This document shows positions 1-7,282 of a stretch of DNA of 9,057 nt, piece by piece. This DNA comes from Leptolinea sp. UBA4782 (GTDB lineage: Bacteria > Chloroflexota > Anaerolineae > Anaerolineales > Anaerolineaceae). The stretch spans positions 1-9,057 of the forward strand of contig DHHC01000013.1 of assembly GCA_002403095.1 (NCBI GenBank), given 5' to 3'. Every line of letters begins with the position of its first letter. Position 1 is the first letter of the stretch. The notes below the pieces were generated by a model. The model saw nothing but the letters and a program-made list of their open reading frames with translations. It was not told where the DNA came from and searched no databases. The position numbers and the translations under genes are program-made.

Positions 1-58
1 AAGCTGTAAGGCGGGAGCGGGAAAATGTAAGCATACAGGTAGTGGGGGGCATACAAAT

Positions 59-87
59 TTGCACGAAACTGTGTTCAAACCTATAAT
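59..87 (+). promoter_or_regulatory. sigma70-type promoter of the hsd operon
   Basis: The -10 box is a perfect TATAAT at 82-87. A TTGCAC at 59-64 lies exactly 17 bp upstream and matches the -35 consensus in its first three bases. Transcription would start near 94, leaving a leader of about 20 nt before the hsdR ATG at 115. A 7-bp direct repeat GCATACA occurs at 31-37 and 49-55, just upstream of the -35, and could be a regulator site. No other promoter of this quality was seen in the operon, so it probably drives all four genes. This is inference from motif match only. Confidence 0.6.
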
Positions 88-114
88 CGTTAAGTTAGCA
101 TCAATTGAAAAGCA

Positions 115-2910
115 ATGACGACACCCGAAGCCCGCGCCCGCCAGAATATTGATGCCAGCCTTGCTGCCTCAGGCTGGGTAATTCAGAATCGTGATAACCT
201 AAACCTGTATGCTGGTCAAGGCGTGGCTGTGCGAGAATTTCCGCTGGAAACCGGTTATGCCGATTATCTGCTTTTCCTCGACCGGCAGGCAGCGGGTGTG
301 ATCGAGGCAAAAGCTGAAGGCGTACCCCTTTCTTCTGTAGCGGATCAGGCTTCCAGATATACAACTGGGCTTCCTGCCAGCGTGCCTCATGTGACCCTCC
401 CCCTCCCCTTTATGTATGAAAGTACCGGGGTTGAAACGTACTTCCGTGATAATCGGGATCCAGAACCGCGCTCACGGCAGGTATTCTCTTTTCACCGTCC
501 AGAGACTCTCTCGGATTGGCTTTCTGACAAATCTACCTTGCGGTCGCGTTTGCGGGCAATGCCAGAGAACCACCCGCTTATCACCACCAACCTGTGGCCA
601 GCCCAGGTGGAAGCGATCACAAACCTGGAACAATCATTTGCCAATGACAATCCACGGGCATTAATCCAAATGGCAACTGGCAGCGGAAAAACCTTCACCG
701 CAGTGAATTTTGTTTACCGCCTGATAAAACATGCCAAAGCTAAACGCGTCCTCTTTCTGGTGGACCGCAATAATTTAGGACGCCAGGCTTTTAAAGAATT
801 TGACCAGTTTATCACCCCCGATGACGGCCGGAAATTCACTGAGCTGTATAATGTCCAGCATCTGCAATCCAATGTTCTGGATGATGTCAGTAAAGTCCAT
901 ATTACGACCATTCAACGTCTTTATTCCATGCTTTCCGGGGAACCGGAATTTGACCCTCTCAACGAAGAGGCATCCCTTTGGGAAACAGGCTTCGCCCTTA
1001 AAGATCAGCCAGAAAAACAGGTGAGATACAATCCCCGCCTGCCGATTGAATACTATGACTTTGTCATTACCGATGAATGCCACCGGTCTATTTACAACTT
1101 ATGGCGCCAGGTGCTTGAATACTTCGATGCCTACCTGATCGGCTTGACTGCGACGCCGGGCAAACAAACCTTTGGATTTTTCCGTTCGAACCTGGTAATG
1201 GAATACTCACGCCAGCGAGCAGTGGCGGACGGCGTGAATGTTGATGGCGAAGTTTTCCGCATCCGTACCCGGATTACCGAGCAGGGCAGCACAATTGAAA
1301 AGGGCTGGTGGGTTGGTAAAAGGGATAAACGCACCCGCCGTGAAAGATGGGAAATGCTGGAGGAAGATTTCTCCTATGACCCGGAAGATTTGGACAGCCA
1401 GGTAACCTCTGCCAGCCAGATACGCACCATCATTACAGCATACCGTGACAGCCTGCCAGAACTCTTCCCGGGACGCTCCGAGGTGCCCAAAACACTCATC
1501 TTTGCCAAGGATGACAACCATGCTGAAGAGATCGTCCATATTGTCCGGGAAGTTTTCGGGAAAGGGGATGATTTCTGCCAAAAAATCACCTACCGTGCCG
1601 AAGGTCTGGCCGAAGATTTGATCAGCGGTTTTCGCAATGCCTACAACCCGCGTATTGCCGTGACAGTGGATATGATCGCCACCGGCACCGACATTAAACC
1701 GCTCGAAGTACTGGTTTTTCTCCGCTCAGTCCGGTCGCGCGTCCTGTTTGACCAGATGCTGGGACGCGGCACCCGTGTGATTTCTGAAACGGATTTTCAA
1801 GCGGTAACCACCACACCCAATGCCCATAAGACCCGCTTTGTGATTATTGATGCGGTCGGAGTAACAGAGCGGGAAATGGTCGAGACTGGAACGGTTGACC
1901 GTAAGCGATCGGTATCACTGAAAGCATTATTGGATTCCGTCGCAGTTGGGGCAGTAGATGAAGACACCCTCTCATCTCTTGCCCGCCGCTTGAGCATGAT
2001 TGACCACCATCTTAATTCCAATCAACGCCAGGAGGTTGAAGGCCTGCTGGATGTTTGTGATGCACCGCAACGGTTTGAAACACTTACTGAACTTTCCCAT
2101 GCCCTGCTGGATGCCCAGGACCCTGACACCATATACCAGCGGGCATTGGATAAGGGTGCTGATCCTGCAGTTGGTCCAAGTGAAGAACAGCTTGCTATAG
2201 CCAAACATGAATTGATGGAACACGCTATTTACTCCTTGCAGGCCAGTCCAAAGTTGCGGACTTATCTGCTTGAACGAGAAATCCTGATCGACCAGGTCAG
2301 TCAGGACAACCTGCTGGAAAGCGGGTTTAACAGCGCTGCCTCAGATCGTGCCCGCCAGTTGATTGAATCTTTCCAGGACTTTATCCAGACCCACCGGGAT
2401 GAGATCACCGCCCTGCAGGTTTTGTACAGCCGGCCGTACACACAGCGGCGGCTTGATTTCGCGCAGGTGCGCGAACTGGCTGAAGCGCTCAACCAGCACC
2501 TGCAGCAAAGTGACCCGCTCTTTTTGACCGAGGAATTATGGCGGGCATACCAGCAGCTTGAAAAAGACCGGGTTCGCGGGGGTAGCCAGCAGCGCATTTT
2601 GGCAGACCTGGTTTCCCTGGTGCGCCATGCAGCTTTGGATGAAGACCTTGAGCCGTTTGCCGAACGTGTTAACCACCGTTACCAGGACTGGCTGGCAGCC
2701 CAGGCTGCCGGGGGGAAATCTTTCAGCCCGCAGGAACGCTGGTGGCTGGATGAAATTGCACGCCACATTGGGATCAATGTTTCGGTCAGCCTGGATGACC
2801 TGAACTTGTATGCCTTTCTGCCGCGCGGCGGCCAGGTGGCAGCCCTGCGCCTGTTTGGTAGCCGGTTGCCTGCTTTGCTGGAAGAACTGAACGCCACTCT
2901 GGGTGGGTAA
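115..2910 (+). CDS. hsdR: Type I restriction enzyme R subunit HsdR (EcoEI-like)
   Basis: This is the motor and nuclease subunit of a type I restriction complex. It binds the HsdM/HsdS methyltransferase, translocates DNA with ATP and cuts away from an unmethylated target. The 931-aa protein has the expected order of parts. An N-terminal PD-(D/E)xK nuclease shows D50, E64 and K66 (GVIEAK), followed by the QxxxY motif Q78-Y82 typical of HsdR/RecB-type nucleases. A superfamily 2 helicase core follows: Walker A ATGSGKT at 187-193, DECH box at 320-323, TATPG at 345-349, motif V around TGTD at 523-526, and motif VI QMLGRGTR at 547-554. The C-terminal ~170 residues fit the EcoEI-type R C-terminal domain. 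All catalytic residues are present, so it looks intact. The start is fixed because an in-frame TGA (106-108) lies just upstream of ATG115; the ribosome-binding site is weak. hsdS begins 3 nt after the stop. Confidence 0.95.
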   Translation: MTTPEARARQNIDASLAASGWVIQNRDNLNLYAGQGVAVREFPLETGYADYLLFLDRQAAGVIEAKAEGVPLSSVADQASRYTTGLPASVPHVTLPLPFMYESTGVETYFRDNRDPEPRSRQVFSFHRPETLSDWLSDKSTLRSRLRAMPENHPLITTNLWPAQVEAITNLEQSFANDNPRALIQMATGSGKTFTAVNFVYRLIKHAKAKRVLFLVDRNNLGRQAFKEFDQFITPDDGRKFTELYNVQHLQSNVLDDVSKVHITTIQRLYSMLSGEPEFDPLNEEASLWETGFALKDQPEKQVRYNPRLPIEYYDFVITDECHRSIYNLWRQVLEYFDAYLIGLTATPGKQTFGFFRSNLVMEYSRQRAVADGVNVDGEVFRIRTRITEQGSTIEKGWWVGKRDKRTRRERWEMLEEDFSYDPEDLDSQVTSASQIRTIITAYRDSLPELFPGRSEVPKTLIFAKDDNHAEEIVHIVREVFGKGDDFCQKITYRAEGLAEDLISGFRNAYNPRIAVTVDMIATGTDIKPLEVLVFLRSVRSRVLFDQMLGRGTRVISETDFQAVTTTPNAHKTRFVIIDAVGVTEREMVETGTVDRKRSVSLKALLDSVAVGAVDEDTLSSLARRLSMIDHHLNSNQRQEVEGLLDVCDAPQRFETLTELSHALLDAQDPDTIYQRALDKGADPAVGPSEEQLAIAKHELMEHAIYSLQASPKLRTYLLEREILIDQVSQDNLLESGFNSAASDRARQLIESFQDFIQTHRDEITALQVLYSRPYTQRRLDFAQVRELAEALNQHLQQSDPLFLTEELWRAYQQLEKDRVRGGSQQRILADLVSLVRHAALDEDLEPFAERVNHRYQDWLAAQAAGGKSFSPQERWWLDEIARHIGINVSVSLDDLNLYAFLPRGGQVAALRLFGSRLPALLEELNATLGG

Positions 2911-2913
2911 GAA

Positions 2914-4233
2914 ATGGCACACGTGAGTCAATTACCAAGCCATTGGAAGTCTGTTCGACTTGATGAATTAGGTCAATTTATACGAGGGGTTTCGTACCCA
3001 AAAGAAGATTCATGCGAAACACGAATAACTAATACCTTGCCAATTTTGCGTGCAACTAATATCCAAGATGAAAAACTTCTTCTAAACAGTGACCTAGTTT
3101 ATGTTCCTATAAAATACATCAGACCTGAGCAATACCTCAGGTTAGGTGATATCGTAGTTTGTATGTCAAGTGGTAGTAAAAAACTTGTGGGAAAAACTGC
3201 GCAACTTCTTTTCGACTGGGAGGGTTCCTTTGGTACTTTTTGTGCCTTAATTAGACCAAAATCTACGGTAAACGCAAGATTTTTAGGATATTTTTTTTCT
3301 TCGCCCGAATATAGGCAATTCATTAGTGAAAAAGCTTCAGGAATCAACATTAATAACTTAAAACCTTCTGACTTTGAGGTTCTCCAAATTCCTCTCCCCC
3401 CGCTGGAGGAACAAGAGCGCATTGTCGCAAAGATCGAGGCTTTATTCAGTCAGCAGGATGCCGGGGTTTCTGCCTTGCAGCGCATCCAGGCTGCCCTCAA
3501 GCGCTATCGGGCCAGTGTTCTTAAGGCTGCCTTTGAAGGGAAACTGGTGCCGCAGGACCCATCAGATGAATCGGCTGAAGCTTTACTGCGCCGCCTGGGC
3601 AAAGAACCTGCAGTTAAAGATGATCTACCAGATTTACCTGCGGGTTGGTGCTGGGTAACAATAAATGACATAACAGTAGCGGTAAATAAAGTATCTCCAC
3701 AAGATAAGCCAAACCAAATGTTTGAATACATTGATATTTCAACCATTGATAATAAGAAGCATGAAATTACAGAACCAAAATCCTATATTGGAAATAATGC
3801 CCCATCCCGGGCAAGACAATTGGTTCATGCAAATGATGTACTTTTTTCAACAGTAAGAACTTACCTGGAGAATATTGCATTAGTACCGCCCCAATACGAT
3901 AGACAAATAGCATCCACAGGTTTTTGTGTATTAAGAGCAAATGAAGCGATTATTTCAAAATTCTTGTTCTTTTTCACGTTAACTAAAATGTTTATTGAAC
4001 CGCTGAATGAATTACAGCGTGGAACAAGTTATCCAGCTGTTCGAGATTCCGATGTGCGGAATCAATTAATTCCTTTACCTCCATTTTTAGAACAAATCAA
4101 AATTATTAATGAAATTGAACAACGCTTTTCGGTAATTTTTGAAGTCGAGAAAATTGTTACTAACCAACTGACCCATTCCAACCGGTTACGCCAGGCTATT
4201 ATGAAGAGTGCGTTTGAAGGAAGGCTAGCATGA
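2914..4233 (+). CDS. hsdS: Type I restriction-modification specificity subunit HsdS
   Basis: This subunit recognises the bipartite DNA target and holds two HsdM and the HsdR subunits in place. The 439-aa protein has the standard two-half layout: TRD1 (about 8-158), a central conserved region (159-212), a linker, TRD2 (about 240-385) and a C-terminal conserved region (386-439). The two conserved regions align over 54 residues without gaps, both starting IPLPP and ending in AFEGKLV or AFEGRLA; these form the helical spacers that set the distance between half-sites. TRD2 begins with the typical LPAGWCWVTI. Both TRDs are complete, so a bipartite target is expected, but its sequence cannot be read from the protein. 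The TRD coding segments are AT-rich while the central region is GC-rich. It follows hsdR by 3 nt and overlaps the next gene by ATGA. A T8 run lies at 3291-3298 inside TRD1. Confidence 0.95.
   Translation: MAHVSQLPSHWKSVRLDELGQFIRGVSYPKEDSCETRITNTLPILRATNIQDEKLLLNSDLVYVPIKYIRPEQYLRLGDIVVCMSSGSKKLVGKTAQLLFDWEGSFGTFCALIRPKSTVNARFLGYFFSSPEYRQFISEKASGININNLKPSDFEVLQIPLPPLEEQERIVAKIEALFSQQDAGVSALQRIQAALKRYRASVLKAAFEGKLVPQDPSDESAEALLRRLGKEPAVKDDLPDLPAGWCWVTINDITVAVNKVSPQDKPNQMFEYIDISTIDNKKHEITEPKSYIGNNAPSRARQLVHANDVLFSTVRTYLENIALVPPQYDRQIASTGFCVLRANEAIISKFLFFFTLTKMFIEPLNELQRGTSYPAVRDSDVRNQLIPLPPFLEQIKIINEIEQRFSVIFEVEKIVTNQLTHSNRLRQAIMKSAFEGRLA
4216..4224 (+). promoter_or_regulatory. Shine-Dalgarno for the embedded nuclease-like gene
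   Basis: GAAGGAAGG lies within the last codons of hsdS, 5 nt before the ATG at 4230. It is the strongest ribosome-binding site in the operon. It supports ATG4230 over the later in-frame ATG codons (Met8 and Met11) and makes the ATGA overlap with hsdS a real start. Translational coupling to hsdS is likely. Confidence 0.7.
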
Positions 4234-5330
4234 TCTTTGATTCTCCAAAAATGCACGCAATGCGCACTAAATACCTCGACCGCATTATCTTCGGTGTACC
4301 TCCGATAGTATTACTCGACAGAAACGAAGAAAGAGTATTGGAGCAAGATTATCTAGAAAGAATCATTACAGAGGTGAAACCCGAAAAGCAGAAAGAATGG
4401 CTCAAGAAAAGATTATTTTCTACAAGTTGGGAGCAATTTCTTGCAGGACAGTTCGAAATGTTCTTATATGGTTGGTTGCAACAATTAGGAAGTGTGATCG
4501 TTGAGCCCGTATTGGGAAAAGGAAAACCTGATTTTCTCCTTAGAACTGATCAGCAAGATATTATCATTGAGGCAAAGGCTCATCCCATTTCGGATGCAAA
4601 GCGCAAGGAAATTCACCTTGAGTATGAGTTATTTAATCGCATTAGAACTATTCAATTGCCCTATGTAATCGAAATAAATGCCCTGCAGTTATGCGACTTC
4701 GAAGAGATAAACATATTAATCGAAAAAATTGAGGATTGGCTAAAAAATAATCCTGGTGAGAAGTTTATATACAACACTCAAAAAACAATAATGGTTGCCT
4801 CTATAAATACTGAGCTCAGGTCAACAAATGAAAATTCAGTTTATTTCATATACAATCCGAATGGTATTATCGTAGATGGCAAGAAACTAGTATCATCGAT
4901 TTTGGCCAAAGCAAAAAAGTACAATTATTCTGAAATATCCGATCACCCATACATAATTGCTTACTTTATTGAAGCAGATTATTTTGGTGGAGAGGAGGTT
5001 GTTGAAGCTTGGTTTGGCAAGACTCAGTACTCTATTGACTTCGAGACGAATCAAATAAATGGAGTTTCCTCAGATTTGGATGGAATTGCCTACAAATTTA
5101 GTAAAATCTCACCTAAGGTAAGCGGGTTATTAGTATTTAAATACAATCCAGCTCGTATCAATCCGGTACCATTGAAAGGTTGGTATATTCAGAACCCATA
5201 CGCAAAATATCCTATAGATCCATCCTTGTTTCCCGTCGATTCTCGCTTTATTGTTCAAGAGCGAAATGATCAATATCTAAGCATGGGTTGGATAAGGGAT
5301 TGGCCCGATTTTAGAATTCAAAAAAAATAA
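4230..5330 (+). CDS. Uncharacterised PD-(D/E)xK nuclease-like protein inside the hsd operon
   Basis: I do not recognise a named family for this 366-aa protein. Residues about 65-150 read as a PD-(D/E)xK fold: a helix with E76 (GQFEMFLYGWLQQLG), a strand ending in P100-D101 (GKPDFLLR), a 9-residue gap, then IIIEAKA with E114 and K116. The D...ExK spacing is close to that of HsdR, but no QxxxY motif follows. The N-terminal ~60 residues contain FGVPPIVLLDR and a charged helix. The C-terminal half (about 180-366) has alternating hydrophobic segments, VSGLLVFKYNP (297-307) and NPYAKYPIDPSLFP (322-335), with no domain I can assign. No signal peptide or membrane segment is seen, so it should be cytoplasmic. 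The gene is AT-rich (22/60 and 17/60 GC in sampled blocks) unlike hsdR and hsdM, suggesting acquisition. It overlaps hsdS by ATGA and precedes hsdM by 23 nt. It ends in an A8 run and two stops in tandem. Likely role: accessory nuclease or effector of this defence locus (inference). The nuclease call is firm by motif; the function is unknown. Confidence 0.8.
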   Translation: MIFDSPKMHAMRTKYLDRIIFGVPPIVLLDRNEERVLEQDYLERIITEVKPEKQKEWLKKRLFSTSWEQFLAGQFEMFLYGWLQQLGSVIVEPVLGKGKPDFLLRTDQQDIIIEAKAHPISDAKRKEIHLEYELFNRIRTIQLPYVIEINALQLCDFEEINILIEKIEDWLKNNPGEKFIYNTQKTIMVASINTELRSTNENSVYFIYNPNGIIVDGKKLVSSILAKAKKYNYSEISDHPYIIAYFIEADYFGGEEVVEAWFGKTQYSIDFETNQINGVSSDLDGIAYKFSKISPKVSGLLVFKYNPARINPVPLKGWYIQNPYAKYPIDPSLFPVDSRFIVQERNDQYLSMGWIRDWPDFRIQKK

Positions 5331-5338
5331 TAATCTTC

Positions 5339-5344
5339 AGGAAG
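5339..5344 (+). promoter_or_regulatory. Shine-Dalgarno of hsdM
   Basis: AGGAAG lies 9 nt before the hsdM ATG at 5354, in the 23-nt gap after the preceding gene. It supports the chosen start and gives hsdM its own translation initiation site rather than dependence on coupling. Confidence 0.6.
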
Positions 5345-5353
5345 TATTACCTT

Positions 5354-6841
5354 ATGGCAACAGAATCATCAACAATAGCAACACGGGTATGGAATTACTG
5401 CAGCGTCCTCCGAGACGATGGTATGTCATATGGCGATTATGTGGAGCAGCTGACCTACCTGCTCTTCTTGAAAATGGATGATGAGAATGTCCGTTCATTG
5501 GGAAAAACCCGGGCTATCCCCGTTGAATTCAGCTGGGGTAGTCTACACGGGCGCTCAGGTGATGAACTGGAATCTCATTACCGCCATATCCTCACCAGCC
5601 TGGGACAGGGTTCAGGCCTTATCCCGGTCATCTTCCGCAAAGCCCAAAACAAGATCCAGGACCCTGCCAAGCTGGAACGCCTGGTTAACCTGATCGATGG
5701 GGAAACCTGGATCGGCCTTGATATGGATGTAAAAGGGGAGATTTACGAAAACCTGCTGGAGCGGAACGCCCAGGATACCAAATCGGGTGCCGGGCAATAC
5801 TTCACGCCACGCCCGCTTATCAAGGCGATTGTGGATGTCATGCACCCTGAACCCGGGCAAACCATCTGCGATCCGGCTTGCGGAACGGGCGGCTTTTTAC
5901 TGGCAACGCATGACTACATTACCACCCATTACCCGCTGGATATCGACCAGTGGCAGCACCTCAACCATAGCGCCCTGTACGGCTGGGAGATTGTGGACAA
6001 CACCGCCCGCCTGTGCGTGATGAACCTGTACCTGCATGGTATCGGCGCAAACGGCGGCACCTCTCCCATCCACGTTGCTGACAGCCTGGCAGCACATCCG
6101 GGCGAGTATTTTGACATGGTGCTGACCAACCCGCCCTTTGGCAAAAAAAGCAGCATCACCTTCGTGACTGAAACAGGCGAAACCCACCGCGAAACCCAAA
6201 ACATAGTCCGCGATGATTTCTGGGTTTCCACCAGCAATAAGCAGCTGAATTTTGTCCAGCATGTGCGCAGCATTTTAAAGCAACACGGGCGGGCAGCTGT
6301 GGTAGTGCCGGACAATGTCCTGTTTGAGGGTGGTGCCGGTGAAACACTGCGCCGCCGCCTGCTGAACGAATGCGATGTTCATACCTTGCTGCGCCTGCCA
6401 ACCGGCATTTTCTATGCCCAGGGAGTTAAAGCCAATGTGCTGTTTTTTGACCGCAAACCTGCCAGCGAAAAACCCTGGACCAGCCAGCTCTGGATTTACG
6501 ACCTGCGGACCAATAACAACTTTACATTAAAAACCAATACTCTCGACCGCGCCGACCTGGATGAATTCGTCGCCTGTTACAACCCCTCCAACCGTTATGA
6601 ACGAAAGCCAACCTGGTCTGATGAAAACCAGCAAGGCCGCTGGCGGGTATTTGACTATGAAGAACTGGTTGCCCGTGACAAGGCTAATCTTGATATCTTC
6701 TGGCTGCGGGACGAATCCATAGAAAATTCTGCCAATCTTCCTGATCCTGACGTTCTTGCTTTGGAAATCATGCAGGAACTCGAATCAGCTCTGGAGCAGT
6801 TCAAAGGTCTGGTCGATGAGCTGGGAGAGGATGCAGTATAA
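5354..6841 (+). CDS. hsdM: Type I restriction-modification DNA methyltransferase subunit HsdM
   Basis: This is the N6-adenine methyltransferase subunit. Two copies join HsdS to methylate both half-sites using S-adenosylmethionine. The 495-aa protein has an N-terminal helical HsdM_N region (about 8-130, with YVEQLTYLLFLKMDDE), then GQYFTPRPL at 147-155, the SAM-binding motif DPACGTGGF at 173-181 and the catalytic NPPF at 259-262, all characteristic of N6_Mtase. A further conserved stretch is RLPTGIFYAQGVKANVLFF (347-365). The charged C-terminal tail (about 465-490) is predicted helical and would contact HsdS. All motifs are intact. The base composition matches hsdR, not the AT-rich gene before it. 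It is unusual that hsdM lies last and is separated from hsdS by another gene. Confidence 0.96.
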   Translation: MATESSTIATRVWNYCSVLRDDGMSYGDYVEQLTYLLFLKMDDENVRSLGKTRAIPVEFSWGSLHGRSGDELESHYRHILTSLGQGSGLIPVIFRKAQNKIQDPAKLERLVNLIDGETWIGLDMDVKGEIYENLLERNAQDTKSGAGQYFTPRPLIKAIVDVMHPEPGQTICDPACGTGGFLLATHDYITTHYPLDIDQWQHLNHSALYGWEIVDNTARLCVMNLYLHGIGANGGTSPIHVADSLAAHPGEYFDMVLTNPPFGKKSSITFVTETGETHRETQNIVRDDFWVSTSNKQLNFVQHVRSILKQHGRAAVVVPDNVLFEGGAGETLRRRLLNECDVHTLLRLPTGIFYAQGVKANVLFFDRKPASEKPWTSQLWIYDLRTNNNFTLKTNTLDRADLDEFVACYNPSNRYERKPTWSDENQQGRWRVFDYEELVARDKANLDIFWLRDESIENSANLPDPDVLALEIMQELESALEQFKGLVDELGEDAV

Positions 6842-7150
6842 TACCTCCAGCCCCGGCACACCTCCAGCCCCGGCGAATAGCGCCCTTCTTTACCGGTACA
6901 CAAATCAGCATAATTGAATCCGCAGGGAGACACCCCTCCCCCTGCTTGAAACCATTTTGGACCACCACACCATCATCGCAAAGGACCTGCCGGCACCCCA
7001 ATCACCACAGCCACCACAACCGTAACAGAAACTGCTCGGCTAGTTGAGAATGCACAGACGTTCGTGATAGGCTATAGCGGATCCATCAACCCGAATGAAC
7101 AATTCAATATTGGAAACCTGGTTTGTGAACTAGGGCACAATCTCCGCCTG
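6842..7150. other. Gene-free part of the convergent intergenic region
   Basis: No gene with a credible start was found here. The stretch holds a 15-bp tandem duplication right after hsdM and an imperfect GC-rich inverted repeat at 6922-6945 (GCAGGGAG paired with CTCCCCCTGC), which lacks a proper T tract. One frame is open between stops from 6950 to about 7188 but has no ATG and no recognisable domain. The region separates the convergent hsdM and oxidoreductase genes. Confidence 0.6.
6843..6874. repeat. Tandem 15-bp duplication after hsdM
   Basis: ACCTCCAGCCCCGGC occurs at 6843-6857 and again, identical, at 6860-6874, separated by two bases (period 17). It begins 2 nt after the hsdM stop codon. 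Only two copies are present. The role is unknown. Confidence 0.85.
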
Positions 7151-7273
7151 TGTCATCCTGAGGGAGCTTGCGACCGAAGGATCTTGCTTTGAATCTTTTC
7201 GAGGCAAGATGCTTCGCTGCGCTCAGCATGACAAACAGGTAGAGCGAGATGCTTCGCTGCGCTCAGAATGACA
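7151..7273. repeat. Dispersed palindromic repeat cluster, block 1
   Basis: The block holds one forward unit (7151-7186, TGTCATCCTGAGGGAG...CGAAGGATCTTG) followed by two units in the opposite orientation (7205-7233 and 7245-7273, GATGCTTCGCTGCGCTCAG then CATGACA or AATGACA). The forward unit and the first reverse unit form an imperfect inverted repeat around an 18-nt spacer. The two reverse units are 40 bp apart and nearly identical. Each unit can also fold alone, through ATCCT/AGGAT (7155-7159 with 7178-7182) or ATGCT/AGCAT (7209-7213 with 7225-7229). I recognise the sequence type as a multicopy intergenic repeat of environmental bacteria. Confidence 0.85.
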
Positions 7274-7282
7274 GTCGGGGTT

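Noticed and set aside
2423..2440. Near-perfect 18-bp palindrome TGTACAGCCGGCCGTACA
   Set aside because: It lies within the hsdR coding sequence and is explained by the codons for LYSRPYT. With no sign of a site function, it is taken as chance.
5251..5279. Possible promoter for hsdM, TTGTTC, 17 bp, TATCTA
   Set aside because: Each box matches the consensus at only three of six positions, and the region is AT-rich, so such a match is expected by chance.
6922..6945. GC-rich inverted repeat as hsdM terminator
   Set aside because: The stem has a bulge and is followed by TTGAAACCATTTT rather than a T tract, and it lies 80 bp after the stop. It is not a convincing intrinsic terminator.
6950..7188. 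Open frame between stops, including TARLVENAQTFVIGYSG and reading into the repeat
   Set aside because: It has no ATG or ribosome-binding site, no recognisable domain, and its end is repeat sequence. About 80 codons open by chance is plausible among six frames. It could be a gene relic, but the evidence is too thin.
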